Origin: Acidobacteriota bacterium
GTDB lineage: Bacteria; Acidobacteriota; Terriglobia; UBA7540
Assembly: GCA_902812365.1 (NCBI GenBank)
Contig: CADDZC010000010.1
Location: 17,930-81,929 of the forward strand
Length of the DNA stretch: 64,000 nucleotides
Direction: 5' to 3'
This document shows, one piece after another, positions 26,406 through 35,315 of the stretch (position 1 is its first letter; every line of letters begins with the position of its first letter). Under the pieces are notes generated by a model. It made no database searches. It worked only from the letters and a program-made list of their open reading frames with translations, and was not told where the DNA came from. The position numbers and the translations under genes were made by a program.

Positions 26406-29400
26406 TCAGCCGGCCATCGTACGGTCAAGGCTAGCGAGAGTCGGAATGAGGAAAAGAATGGCGAGAGGCGTCGTGATCATCGCTCCCACCACGACGCGCG
26501 CGAGCGGCTGCTGGGCCTGGGCCCCGATTCCGGTGGAGATCGCAGCCGGCAGCAGGCCCAAACCCGCCGCCAGGCAGGCCATCAGGATGGGGCGCATCTC
26601 GAGCAGGGCCCCTTGCTGGATTGCGCGGAAGCGCGAGGAGCGGCCGTCAGAGCCCTCGCTGCCGCTTCGCTGATCCGACGTCGAAAGCGGCGATTCCCGC
26701 CCGGCCCGCCGGATGCCCGACAGGAACACGCTTCCGCCGAGCGTGCCAACGCCCAGCGCCGAGGTAAACCCGACGGCGGCTGAAATACTGAAGGGCGTCC
26801 GCGTCATGAGCAGAGACAGGACTCCTCCAACAGCCCCAAAAGGTAGGGTGCCCAGGACGATCGACGCGCTCCGCCACGAATTAAAGAGACCGTAAAGCAG
26901 AGCCAGAATCATGATCAGGCTGATGGGAATCACAACCGCGAGCCGTCGCTCTTCTTTTCGGAGGCTATCGTACTCACCGGCCCATTCATAGTGATATCCT
27001 GGCGGCAACTGAATGCGCGTGGCGATTCGGTTTTGCGCGTCCTCGATGGTCGAGGCTAAATCTCGTCCGCGGATGCTGAACTTCACCGGAATATACCGCT
27101 GGCCGTTTTCCCGATAGATCATAAAAGCGCCCCGCCGAATTTCCACTTGGGCCACTTGGCCGAGCGGGACGCGGCCGCCGTCGGGCGTGGGTAAGAGAAT
27201 ATTACGGATCGCCTCGGGATCAGCGCGGTATCGCGGTTCGTAGCGCACGACAAAATCGAAGCGGCGATCGCCCTCAAGGATCTGGGTGGTGGCCTGGCCT
27301 CCAATAGCCGCCTGGACGGCGGTGTTGACGTCGGCGGCCCCCAGGCCGTAGCGCGCGCTCGCTCGACGATCGATGGCAACAGTGAGCTCGGGTTGGCCGG
27401 TCTCCTGGAAGATGCCGAGGTCCGTGATACCCGGTACCTGGGCCATGACATCGCGAATCTGCGCCGCCTTCTCCGCCAGAATATCGATATCGTCGCCGAA
27501 GAGCTTCAGAGAGTTTTCACCCTTGACTCCCGACATGGCCTCTTCCACGTTGTCCTCGATGTTCTGGGAAAATCCGAACGTCACTCCAGGGAACTTCCCG
27601 AGCTGGGCATCCATCTGCCGGATGAGGTCAGGCTTGGACAGGCCGTGGGGCCACTGGTCTTCCGGCTTCAGTTGCACGAAGAACTCGATGTTATTGAACG
27701 TCGTCACATCGGTTCCGTCGTCCGGGCGGCCCATTTGGGAGACAACGTGCGTGACCACGGGAAAGCTCCGCAAGACATCTCGGATTTGATCAGCCAGTCG
27801 GGCCGAGGATTCGAAAGAGATGTCGACGGGCAGGGTGGCCCGTACCCAAAGATTGCCCTCCTCGAGCTTCGGCATAAACTCACGGCCCAAGGACGGTAGC
27901 AGGGCGAGCGTCACCGCCAGCGATGCAACCGCAATACCGAGCACCATCCACCGGAATCTGAGAGTCCCCGGCAGCAGCCGTTCGTAAAGATGGTGTAACC
28001 ACCTCACCACGGCGGTCCGGCCGGCGCCGCGCTGGCGCGCCGATTGGGCGCCGAAGGAAGCGAGGACGGGGGCAAACACCAGAGCAAACAATCGTCCGCC
28101 CACCAAGGCGTAGCCGTAGGTGATCGACATGGGCGAAAAAATCTTCCCCGGCACACCGCGCATGGTGAACAGCGGAAAAAAGGCGACGAGGATGATCGCC
28201 ACCGAAAACAGCACGGGACGCGACGCTTCGGCCATCGCTTCGGCAATGACACCTTCGACCGTTTCGTCGTCGCGGCGGGATCGGAGTCGGCGGTGGATGT
28301 GCTCGAGGTCGATGACCGTTGCGTCAACGAGAATGCCGAAGTCGATGGCACCGACTGAGATCAGGTTGGCGGACTGATGGCTCAGCACCATGAGGGCGAA
28401 CGCAAACAGCAGGGACACGGGGATGGACAAGGCGGCGATAAGGGAAATCCGGACATCGCCGAGAAAAATCAGGAGCAAAGCCGTAACTCCGATCAGGCCC
28501 AGCAGCACCAGGTGTTCGACGGTGCGGGTGGTGACGCGGATCAGGTCAGTGCGGTCGTAAAGGGTGTGAATCCTCATGCCGCGGGGCAGCCTTCCACCGT
28601 TCAGCCGGGTGATTCGTTGGCGCAGGGCGCGGAGCGCGGGCAGCGATTGCTGGTTGCGTTCGAGCAAGACAATGCCCTCGATAATGTCATCGTTTCCATC
28701 CATGCCGACTTTGCCGAGCCGCGGCTGGTAGCCTTCGTGGACATCGGCTACGTCCTTGAGATAGACGGGAACACCGTTCCGCTCGCTGATGATGACGGTT
28801 CTCATGTCGTCCAGCGTTTGCAGCAGACCGATGCCGCGAACGTTCACGTTCTGGCTGCCGAGCGTCAAATAATTTCCCCCCACGTTGGCGTTGCTGGCGG
28901 CAACGGCGTTCAGGACCTCGGGCAGGGCCACGTTGTACTCGAGCAGCTTCGCCGGATCGATTTCCGCCTGGTACTGCCGAGTCGTGCCTCCAAAGGTGGT
29001 GACGTCGATGATGCCCGGCACTTGCTTGATCTCACGGCGGACGTACCAGTCTTCCCATGCCTTCAACTCGTTTAACGAATAGCCGGCTCCGTCCAGCCGA
29101 TAACGATAAATTTCCCCTACCGGCGACCACGGTGAAAGCTGGGGCGAGAGGCCATTCGGCAAAGTAACAAGCTGCATGCGGTTCAAGGCTTCCTGCCGGT
29201 CACGGAAGTAGTCGCTGCCGTAGTCGAAGTAAAGCTTCACGTCGCTGAGGCCGAATAGGCTGATCGAGCGGGTGTACGCCAGGCGGGGAATCCCGAAAAG
29301 CGCCGTCTCCACCGGAACGGTGATCTGGCGCTCCATTTCTTCGGCCGACCACGACGGATTCTGGGTGATGAACTCGACGAGCGGCGGCGAGGGGTCGGGA

Positions 29401-29513
29401 TAGGCTTCGATGTCCAGACGGAGGAAGGCGTATACGCCCACGACGAGCCAGGCCGCCAGCCCCACCATCACCAAGGCGCGATAGCGAAGCAGGTTATGAA
29501 CGATAAATTTCAT
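26406..29513 (-). CDS. Heavy-metal-type RND efflux pump (CusA/CzcA family)
   Basis: A 1035-residue inner-membrane pump of the usual HME-RND length, with a 12-helix layout and two large periplasmic loops. Helix 4 carries GAIDFGILVDATVIDLEH, corresponding to the CzcA/CusA motif GAIDFGxxVDGAVVMVEN; the acidic residues needed for proton flow are kept, but GAVVMVEN has become ATVIDLEH. It starts three bases after the adaptor gene stop, so it is coupled. It exports metal ions or other substrates by proton antiport; metal specificity cannot be read. No outer-membrane channel gene lies in this operon. Confidence 0.93.
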   Translation of the reverse strand: MKFIVHNLLRYRALVMVGLAAWLVVGVYAFLRLDIEAYPDPSPPLVEFITQNPSWSAEEMERQITVPVETALFGIPRLAYTRSISLFGLSDVKLYFDYGSDYFRDRQEALNRMQLVTLPNGLSPQLSPWSPVGEIYRYRLDGAGYSLNELKAWEDWYVRREIKQVPGIIDVTTFGGTTRQYQAEIDPAKLLEYNVALPEVLNAVAASNANVGGNYLTLGSQNVNVRGIGLLQTLDDMRTVIISERNGVPVYLKDVADVHEGYQPRLGKVGMDGNDDIIEGIVLLERNQQSLPALRALRQRITRLNGGRLPRGMRIHTLYDRTDLIRVTTRTVEHLVLLGLIGVTALLLIFLGDVRISLIAALSIPVSLLFAFALMVLSHQSANLISVGAIDFGILVDATVIDLEHIHRRLRSRRDDETVEGVIAEAMAEASRPVLFSVAIILVAFFPLFTMRGVPGKIFSPMSITYGYALVGGRLFALVFAPVLASFGAQSARQRGAGRTAVVRWLHHLYERLLPGTLRFRWMVLGIAVASLAVTLALLPSLGREFMPKLEEGNLWVRATLPVDISFESSARLADQIRDVLRSFPVVTHVVSQMGRPDDGTDVTTFNNIEFFVQLKPEDQWPHGLSKPDLIRQMDAQLGKFPGVTFGFSQNIEDNVEEAMSGVKGENSLKLFGDDIDILAEKAAQIRDVMAQVPGITDLGIFQETGQPELTVAIDRRASARYGLGAADVNTAVQAAIGGQATTQILEGDRRFDFVVRYEPRYRADPEAIRNILLPTPDGGRVPLGQVAQVEIRRGAFMIYRENGQRYIPVKFSIRGRDLASTIEDAQNRIATRIQLPPGYHYEWAGEYDSLRKEERRLAVVIPISLIMILALLYGLFNSWRSASIVLGTLPFGAVGGVLSLLMTRTPFSISAAVGFTSALGVGTLGGSVFLSGIRRAGRESPLSTSDQRSGSEGSDGRSSRFRAIQQGALLEMRPILMACLAAGLGLLPAAISTGIGAQAQQPLARVVVGAMITTPLAILFLIPTLASLDRTMAG

Positions 29514-29516
29514 GTC

Positions 29517-30671
29517 TCACTGCGGTGCTGCGCCGACAGCTAATAAGTCGGCCCCTTCCACGACCACTCGTTCGCCGGGCCCGAGGCCGGAGACGATTTC
29601 TACTTGGTCGCCCGTCAGGCTCCTCCCTAAGGCAACGGCGCGGCGCTCGAAGCGACCGCCGGACCGCTCGACAAAGACAGACGCCGAGCTTCCTTCATGC
29701 AGTATCGCCGACTGAGGCACGATAACGGCGGAGCGCGCGGCGCGGACGAGGCGGATGGTGGCAAACATTCCCGGCTTCAGCAGCGTGCCGGGATTGGGCA
29801 ACACGACGCGTACATCGAGGGTCCGCGTCGTCGGATCGAGCGCTCCGCCGATCGCGGTCACTCGCCCGCGCCAGCTCCGGCCAGGGTAGGCGGTGGTGGT
29901 GATGAACGCCGCTTGACCCAGCTTAACGCTCGCCAGGTCCTTCTCATACACGTTCGCCACCGCCCAGACGGTGCGCAGATCGGCGAGGGTGCACAGCGGC
30001 GAAGAACTGTCGAGCGATTTCGAGAATTCGCCCGCCGCCGCGCCGAGGTCGAGCACAATGCCCGGCCGAGGCGCCCGAACCAGAATCTCATCGGACGAGC
30101 CGGCCGCGTCAACGCCGAGAAGCGCCAGCCGCTCGCGCGCGCTCTCAAGCGCCGCCTGAGCCGTCTGGGCGTCGGCTTGCGCCTGCTGGTAATCCTTAAG
30201 GGCAATCGCCTTGTGTTCATACAAGGACTGGGAACGCGCCAGGGCTTCCTGTTTGAGGCCGGCGTCGGCTTGCGCTTGCCGGTACGCGGCGCGCGCGGCG
30301 GCGACGTCGCTGCTGGCTAAGGTGGCGAGAACCTGCCCCTGCCGGACGTAGTCGGCCGGCCGAGCCTGCACGGAGATCAGGCGCCCGCTCACCGGGGCAT
30401 ACACATGGACGATACGCGTCGGATCCGCCTGAATCTGACCGCCGGCCTCGAGATACTCAGGCAGTGTAGCCATCTTCACGAAAGCCGTTGTGACCCCGCG
30501 CGAGCCTGCCGGCAACACGTACTCCAGCGAGGAGCGCGCGGTTGGAGAGTCGGCGGGATTCACGGCGCCCGAACGCGAGCAGCCGGCGGACACCAGCGGC
30601 AACCAGCCGCAGGCGACGATGATGGCCGCCCGGCTCAGGGGACCAGAACGTCGGTGCTGCATGTCTTTCAT
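29517..30671 (-). CDS. RND efflux periplasmic adaptor lipoprotein (CusB/CzcB-like)
   Basis: A membrane-fusion-protein subunit of about 384 residues. The N-terminus is a lipoprotein signal ending in LVSAGC, with the Cys lipidated. Next come a lipoyl half (YAPVSGRLISVQARPADYVRQGQVLATL), a long alpha-hairpin (about 115-175), a second lipoyl half and a beta-barrel domain (LKPGMFATIRL). The start at 30671 is preferred over a frame beginning 49 codons earlier because it gives a proper lipobox leader and has GAGG upstream. It links the RND pump to an outer-membrane channel. It is first in the adaptor-pump operon. Confidence 0.9.
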   Translation of the reverse strand: MKDMQHRRSGPLSRAAIIVACGWLPLVSAGCSRSGAVNPADSPTARSSLEYVLPAGSRGVTTAFVKMATLPEYLEAGGQIQADPTRIVHVYAPVSGRLISVQARPADYVRQGQVLATLASSDVAAARAAYRQAQADAGLKQEALARSQSLYEHKAIALKDYQQAQADAQTAQAALESARERLALLGVDAAGSSDEILVRAPRPGIVLDLGAAAGEFSKSLDSSSPLCTLADLRTVWAVANVYEKDLASVKLGQAAFITTTAYPGRSWRGRVTAIGGALDPTTRTLDVRVVLPNPGTLLKPGMFATIRLVRAARSAVIVPQSAILHEGSSASVFVERSGGRFERRAVALGRSLTGDQVEIVSGLGPGERVVVEGADLLAVGAAPQ

Positions 30672-30842
30672 CCGGGGCCTCGGCCCGTCTATCGGGTTCG
30701 GTTTGGAGGAGCGGCAGGCTGCCAGCCGCTGACGGGATCGCTGGCTGTGGCCGCGAGGCACTTTTCCAGCGACCCGTGAAAACCACCGGCGCCAGTTCAG
30801 GTTGAACCTCAGTTGCACAGGATGCCGGAGGCGGATGGCGAA

Positions 30843-31286
30843 TCAGGAGCAGAAAGAAGGCGGTGCCCGACTGGCCCGGCAGGGAAGGAAGCGATCGCGG
30901 CCGTGCTCGTGGCGCATCCGGACCAGCGAAAAGAAACCTAACGTGACGAGAATCCAGACGCCGGTCGCCATCTGGAAATTGTCGAGGGCTTCGAGCAACC
31001 GTGCCAGGTCAATAGCCGGCTTTTGGCTGGACCGCCCGTCCAGCGCGGGAGTCAGCACGGTGGGGGCTTCAACGCCGAGCGGCAGAACCTCGAAGCGCAC
31101 GAGATCGTCGCTGGCGGAAACGCAGGGGAAAAGCGCGACCGTGGCGATGAAAACGGCAAGACCTCGGCGCCAACCGGGGCGCCGGGGAGCGACGCCCTTT
31201 CGACCGCGCTCCCACACTGCAAACGCGGCCGGTGCTGCCACGGCGATGGCCGCCCAAAACAGGTTCAGGGCCGCATCAATTCCCAT
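30843..31286 (-). CDS. Small two-helix membrane protein upstream of the RND operon
   Basis: A 147-residue protein with an N-terminal hydrophobic stretch (about 5-24), a second (about 43-58, ending FPCVSASDDL) and a third near 108-121. Small proteins with an FPCVSASDD-like segment are seen beside CusA-type pumps in Acidobacteriota (recalled, not searched), so a role in the same metal response is plausible. The ATG at 31286 has no strong ribosome site. It lies about 170 bp upstream of the adaptor gene on the same strand. Confidence 0.55.
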   Translation of the reverse strand: MGIDAALNLFWAAIAVAAPAAFAVWERGRKGVAPRRPGWRRGLAVFIATVALFPCVSASDDLVRFEVLPLGVEAPTVLTPALDGRSSQKPAIDLARLLEALDNFQMATGVWILVTLGFFSLVRMRHEHGRDRFLPCRASRAPPSFCS

Positions 31287-31415
31287 GCTACCAGCCAGCT
31301 TACCAGACCCGAGGGGACAGGGACAAGCTCAAGGGGTGGCGCCGCGTCGGCGACGCGCGACACCCGGCCCGCCAACAGCCGCGACCGTTCAGCCCGCGAG
31401 AGGCCCATTTAGCCT

Positions 31416-32747
31416 CTAGGGATAGCTGACGCGCCAAATCGAGTTCGATCCGTCGTCGGTCACCATCAGCGAGCCGTCCTTGGCCACGGCCACGCCGACC
31501 GGGCGCCCCCACACGTCGCCGTGCGGCGTCACGAATCCGGTCAGGAAGTCCTCATAGTCGCCAGCGGCACGACCGGAGCGGAGTGGGACGCGAATGACTT
31601 CGTATCCCGTCCGGACGGCCTTGTTCCACGAACCGTGCTCGGCGGCGAAGATGTCGCCCCGGTATTCCGCCGGGAATTGCGTCCCCTCATAGAAGGTCAT
31701 TTCGAGTGAAGCGTCGTGGGGTTGAAGCAGTACGTCCGGCACGATGACGCGGTCTTTCAGCTCTGGATGCCGGCCTTGGTGCCTCGGGTCCGGATGCCCG
31801 CCCATGTACTACCACGGCCAGCCATAGAAGCCGCCCTGCTCAATGTGGGTGATGTAGTCGGGCGGCAAATTGTCCCCCAATTCATCCCGCTCATTGACCG
31901 ATGCCCACAGGATGCCGGTTTGAGGATCAATGGCGATGCCCACCGGATTGCGGAGACCCCAGGCGTAGACGCGCAGGTCGGAGCCGTCGGGATTGGCGAC
32001 GAGAATGTCGGCGCGGTGATATTCGGCGGGATTGTGGTCCGTGTCATCGACATTCGAGCGCGACCCGACGGAAATGAAGAGCTTCGTGCCATCCGGCGAA
32101 AAAGCCAGGTCGCGCGTCCAGTGGCCCCCGCCCCGCAAGCGTCCAAAGCCGGGCAGGTTTCGCACGATGACCTCCCCACGTCCCCGAGGCTTTAAGTCCC
32201 CATTACGATACGGGAAGCGCACGACCGAGTCGGTGTTGGCGACATAGACATATTGCGGATTGGGCCCGGGCGGATAGAAGGCTATGCCGAACGGCAAGGT
32301 GAGGCCAGTGGCGAAGGTCGCCACCGGCTCGGCCTTGCCCTCAGCCGAGATTCCCCGAAACACTTTGATTTTGCCCGGCTGGCTTTCGGCTACAAAAAGG
32401 TCCCCGTTGGGCGCGGTTCGAATCTCGCGCGGGTTGTTCAAATGGGTGGTGTACAGCTCCACCCGAAAACCCGGCGGTGCTTGCGGCCAGGCATCGGCAG
32501 GCCGCGCCATCAGCCGCGGGCCATTGCCGACGGATCGGCTGGCGTACGGTTGGGGAAGGTCCGCGACGGTGATTTCGCGGAAGGTTCCGGGCTTCTCGTT
32601 GCGATAATCCGAGAATGCCGCGGGCCCGCGCAGGATGGGTGCCTCCGCGGCCGAAGTCGCGGCCGGCGATGGGTGCCGGCGCCATATGAGCGGCACCGCA
32701 CCCAGAACTGCGACGGTGATGGCGACAGCTCGCTGGAAATTCCGCAT
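31416..32747 (-). pseudogene. PQQ-dependent sugar (sorbosone-like) dehydrogenase split by an in-frame amber codon
   Basis: The two frames 31809-32747 (312 codons) and 31416-31805 (129 codons) are one gene. They are in the same frame, separated only by TAG at 31809-31811 and TAC at 31806-31808. The join reads GGFYGWPW-stop-YMGG, where the family has a Tyr, so one base change (TAC to TAG) explains it. The first part has a signal sequence and a six-bladed propeller (FATGLTLPFGIAFYPPG, VGSRSNVDDTD, WGLRNPVGIAIDPQTG). The second carries the last blade (AEHGSWN, GRPVGVAVAKDGSLMVTDD). The intact enzyme would be an exported PQQ-type glucose/sorbosone dehydrogenase. It may be a recent pseudogene, a suppressed stop or a sequencing error; codon use remains normal. 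Confidence 0.85.
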
Positions 32748-32831
32748 CGCTCACTCCTAGCGAAGCTTCCCGGATTTTGATTTCGATCCGGTCCCGCTAT
32801 TTCTTCTCTGGAAACTTCGCTCTCTTCAGGA

Positions 32832-32837
32832 TACAAT
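32832..32837 (+). promoter_or_regulatory. Candidate -10 box of the lactone oxidase gene
   Basis: TACAAT (in GATACAATGCC) lies 85 bases before the ATG at 32923. The matching -35 (near TGGAAA, 32809-32814, 17-bp spacer) is weak. The same TACAAT core is used upstream of several other genes here. Confidence 0.35.
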
Positions 32838-32922
32838 GCCGGCCGTCAGGTAAGACGGGTTCCCGGTAAAAAAAAGTGATGGCACGATTCATGGCAAGCC
32901 AAACCACCATAGGAGAATTCTC

Positions 32923-34278
32923 ATGGCGAACCTCGCAGTCACCAACTGGTTCGGGGACCTGGTCTGGAACCCCAGCGTGCTCGTAGAGCCCAACTCCATC
33001 GAGGACGTCGTCAGCGTAGTGAACAACCCCGATCGATATCCTTCTCCCGTGCGGGCCGTCGGTTCCCTGCATTCGACGGCGCGTTGCAACGTGGCGGACG
33101 GCGGGACGGTGCTCAAGATGACCAGGATGAATCGCATCTTGAACATCACCTCCGACACGGTGACGGCCGAGGCGGGAGCCCTCTACATCGACATCGCGCA
33201 AGAACTCGAAAAGCATCAATTACAGTTCTATGTGAACACGGAGATCGGCAGCCTCTCGGTCGGCAGCGCGGCCTGCGCCGGGACCAAGGACGCCTCCATG
33301 CCGGGTGAATACGGCCAAGTCAATTCCTATGTGATCGGCGTCAAGATGGTCCTGCCTTCAGGCGAGATACTGGAAGTGAAAGAGGATCAACCGGAACTTC
33401 TCGCCCAGGTCCGTTCCAGTTACGGAACCTTCGGCATCGTCACGGAGGCGACCTTTCGAATCCGTCCCATCCAGCCCATGGCCGTGTATCACGAAACCTA
33501 TGCCCTGGAAGATTTCGTCCAAAAACTGCCGGAACTGCAAGCTCGCCACGAATCGATGATGTTTTACATCTTCCCCTTCGACAATTTGATCACTATCGAG
33601 TTCCGCCGTTACAATCCCGGCGCGACCGGAAGCCCGAACCGGCACGTGTGGCCGCTGCGCAACTATCTTTGGGCCAAGGCCGGCCCCCGCTTCTGCGCTG
33701 ACATTGAAAAGGACATTCCCGTTCCCGCGATTCGTTACAAGATCATCGACGACTTCTGCGCGATGTGGCGCTTCAAGCTCGACCACCTGATCCGGAGCGA
33801 TTACACGATCGCCACCGACCAGATCATCCGCTATCCCGCCGTGTCGGACGACAGCCGCTACACCTTCAGTCTCTGGGCCTTTCCCGAGGAAGCCTATCCG
33901 ACCGTTCTACCCGCGTTTTTCCAGTTTTGCCGTGACTACTATAGCCGGAAAGGCTACCGCACCAACGTGCTTAACGTGGGTTACCGTATCGCCAAAGATA
34001 CGAGTTCCCTGCTCTCCTACTCTTATGATGGAACCGTGATGACGGTAGACCCGGTCTCGACGGCCAATCCGGGCTGGAAGCCATTTCTCGAAGCCTACAA
34101 CGAATTTTGCAGCGCCCGAGGCGGCGTTCCGTTGTTTAACCAGACTTACGGCGTGACTCGTCCCCAGGCCCAGAAGGCGTTCGCAGATCGGCTGAAGATC
34201 ATGGCCAGGACCCGCAAGGCTTACGATCCCGGCGATCGTTTGCTGAACGACTACTTTCGGGAGCTGCTGGCCGATTGA
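32923..34278 (+). CDS. FAD-linked aldonolactone oxidase-like oxidoreductase
   Basis: A 451-residue VAO/PCMH-type flavoprotein. The FAD-binding segment includes RAVGSLHSTARCN, with His50 where the related L-gulonolactone and D-arabinonolactone oxidases carry covalent FAD. SLSVGSAACAGTKDASM and SYGTFGIVTEATFRI complete the domain. The C-terminal half matches the D-arabinono-1,4-lactone-oxidase domain, ending in YDPGDRLLNDYFREL. It probably oxidises a sugar lactone or alditol; no signal peptide, so cytoplasmic. AGGAGA precedes the ATG. Confidence 0.88.
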   Translation: MANLAVTNWFGDLVWNPSVLVEPNSIEDVVSVVNNPDRYPSPVRAVGSLHSTARCNVADGGTVLKMTRMNRILNITSDTVTAEAGALYIDIAQELEKHQLQFYVNTEIGSLSVGSAACAGTKDASMPGEYGQVNSYVIGVKMVLPSGEILEVKEDQPELLAQVRSSYGTFGIVTEATFRIRPIQPMAVYHETYALEDFVQKLPELQARHESMMFYIFPFDNLITIEFRRYNPGATGSPNRHVWPLRNYLWAKAGPRFCADIEKDIPVPAIRYKIIDDFCAMWRFKLDHLIRSDYTIATDQIIRYPAVSDDSRYTFSLWAFPEEAYPTVLPAFFQFCRDYYSRKGYRTNVLNVGYRIAKDTSSLLSYSYDGTVMTVDPVSTANPGWKPFLEAYNEFCSARGGVPLFNQTYGVTRPQAQKAFADRLKIMARTRKAYDPGDRLLNDYFRELLAD

Positions 34279-34457
34279 GGCCCTCCAGCCTCCCTCGCCG
34301 GGGCGCGACTCGACCGCCGGATGTGCGAAATTCGGCCGCCCCATCGCCTCGCAGTCGATGGCTCGTCTTAACTCGCCCCCCCTCGCCGGCGTCCGCGCTC
34401 ATGGGGATTCGTGGGAAGCATACCGGCGGCCGATTCGATTTTCCGGTTCCGTGTTGT

Positions 34458-34463
34458 TACAAT
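34458..34463 (+). promoter_or_regulatory. Candidate -10 box of the DnaC-like gene
   Basis: TACAAT (in GTTACAATGG) lies 34 bases before the chosen ATG at 34497. A TTCGAT at 34435-34440 stands 17 bp upstream as a weak -35. Confidence 0.4.
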
Positions 34464-34496
34464 GGCGGTGAGCTGGGCAATCGGCAGGTTCATGGT

Positions 34497-35303
34497 ATGG
34501 CGAGAAGAGACTGCCGGGCGTGTGATGGCACCGGGTGGAAGCCTGTCGAAGCCGGGGGCGTCCGCTGTGTGGTGCGGTGTGAATGCCAAGTCAGCGAACG
34601 CTCGGATCAGCTTCTGCGCCAAGCCCGGATTCCCCGGCGGTACGCACAGTGCGAATTTGAAAATTTCGACGTGCGCAAGGATCAGGCGACCGGCGACGCC
34701 AACCCCAGCTTGGCGGCAGCGCGCTTTTATGCCCAGAAGTTCGTTGACGAATATCCCACCGACTTCGGGCTGCTCTTCATCGGCCCAACTGGAGCCGGCA
34801 AAACGCACCTGGCCGTGGCCGTGCTGCGCGAGCTGATTCTCCGTCGCGGAATTGAAGGCTTGTTCTACGACTTTCGCGACCTGCTCAAAGAGATTCAAGA
34901 CAGCTACAATCCGGTTTCCCAGGTCTCGGAATTTCGGGTGCTCCAGCCCGTGATCGATGTGGAAGTCTTGTTGCTCGACGAGCTGGCCTCGACCAGCCCC
35001 ACCGAATGGGTCAAGGAAACGCTTCACCATATTATCAATTCCCGTTACAACCAGAAGAAAACGACCTTGATTACGACGACGCTGCCGCCTCCGAGAGAGC
35101 TCTCCGACCACGACAGGCCGAGAACACCTTCCGGAGAAGAGATTCCGGAAGTGGAAAGAAGCCTCAACCAGTTTGGCATTACCCTCAGTTCGCGGCTTTT
35201 CGAGATGTGCAAGATTATTGAGATGCGTTCCGACGACTATCGGAAAGCCATCAAACAGAAGGGCATCCGCTTCAAGCCGGACTGCACGGTCAACGAGGCA
35301 TAA
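34497..35303 (+). CDS. DnaC/IstB-like AAA+ ATPase with N-terminal zinc cluster
   Basis: A 268-residue ATPase of the DnaC helicase-loader/IstB family. Cys6, Cys9, Cys24, Cys28 and Cys30 form a zinc-finger-like N-terminus. Walker A is GPTGAGKT (96-103) and Walker B VLLLDELAS (Asp161). In other bacteria relatives load the replicative helicase. The ORF could start far upstream, but the ATG at 34497 begins the conserved domain and follows a good -10 box. It is followed 12 bp later by the DinG-like helicase, suggesting a DNA replication/repair operon. Confidence 0.85.
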   Translation: MARRDCRACDGTGWKPVEAGGVRCVVRCECQVSERSDQLLRQARIPRRYAQCEFENFDVRKDQATGDANPSLAAARFYAQKFVDEYPTDFGLLFIGPTGAGKTHLAVAVLRELILRRGIEGLFYDFRDLLKEIQDSYNPVSQVSEFRVLQPVIDVEVLLLDELASTSPTEWVKETLHHIINSRYNQKKTTLITTTLPPPRELSDHDRPRTPSGEEIPEVERSLNQFGITLSSRLFEMCKIIEMRSDDYRKAIKQKGIRFKPDCTVNEA

Positions 35304-35315
35304 GGCGCCGATTCG

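Noticed and set aside
31809..31811. Amber codon as pyrrolysine in the sorbosone-dehydrogenase-like gene
   Set aside because: Pyrrolysine is confined to specific methylamine and related enzymes; the position is a Tyr in the family, so a point mutation or error is the simpler reading.
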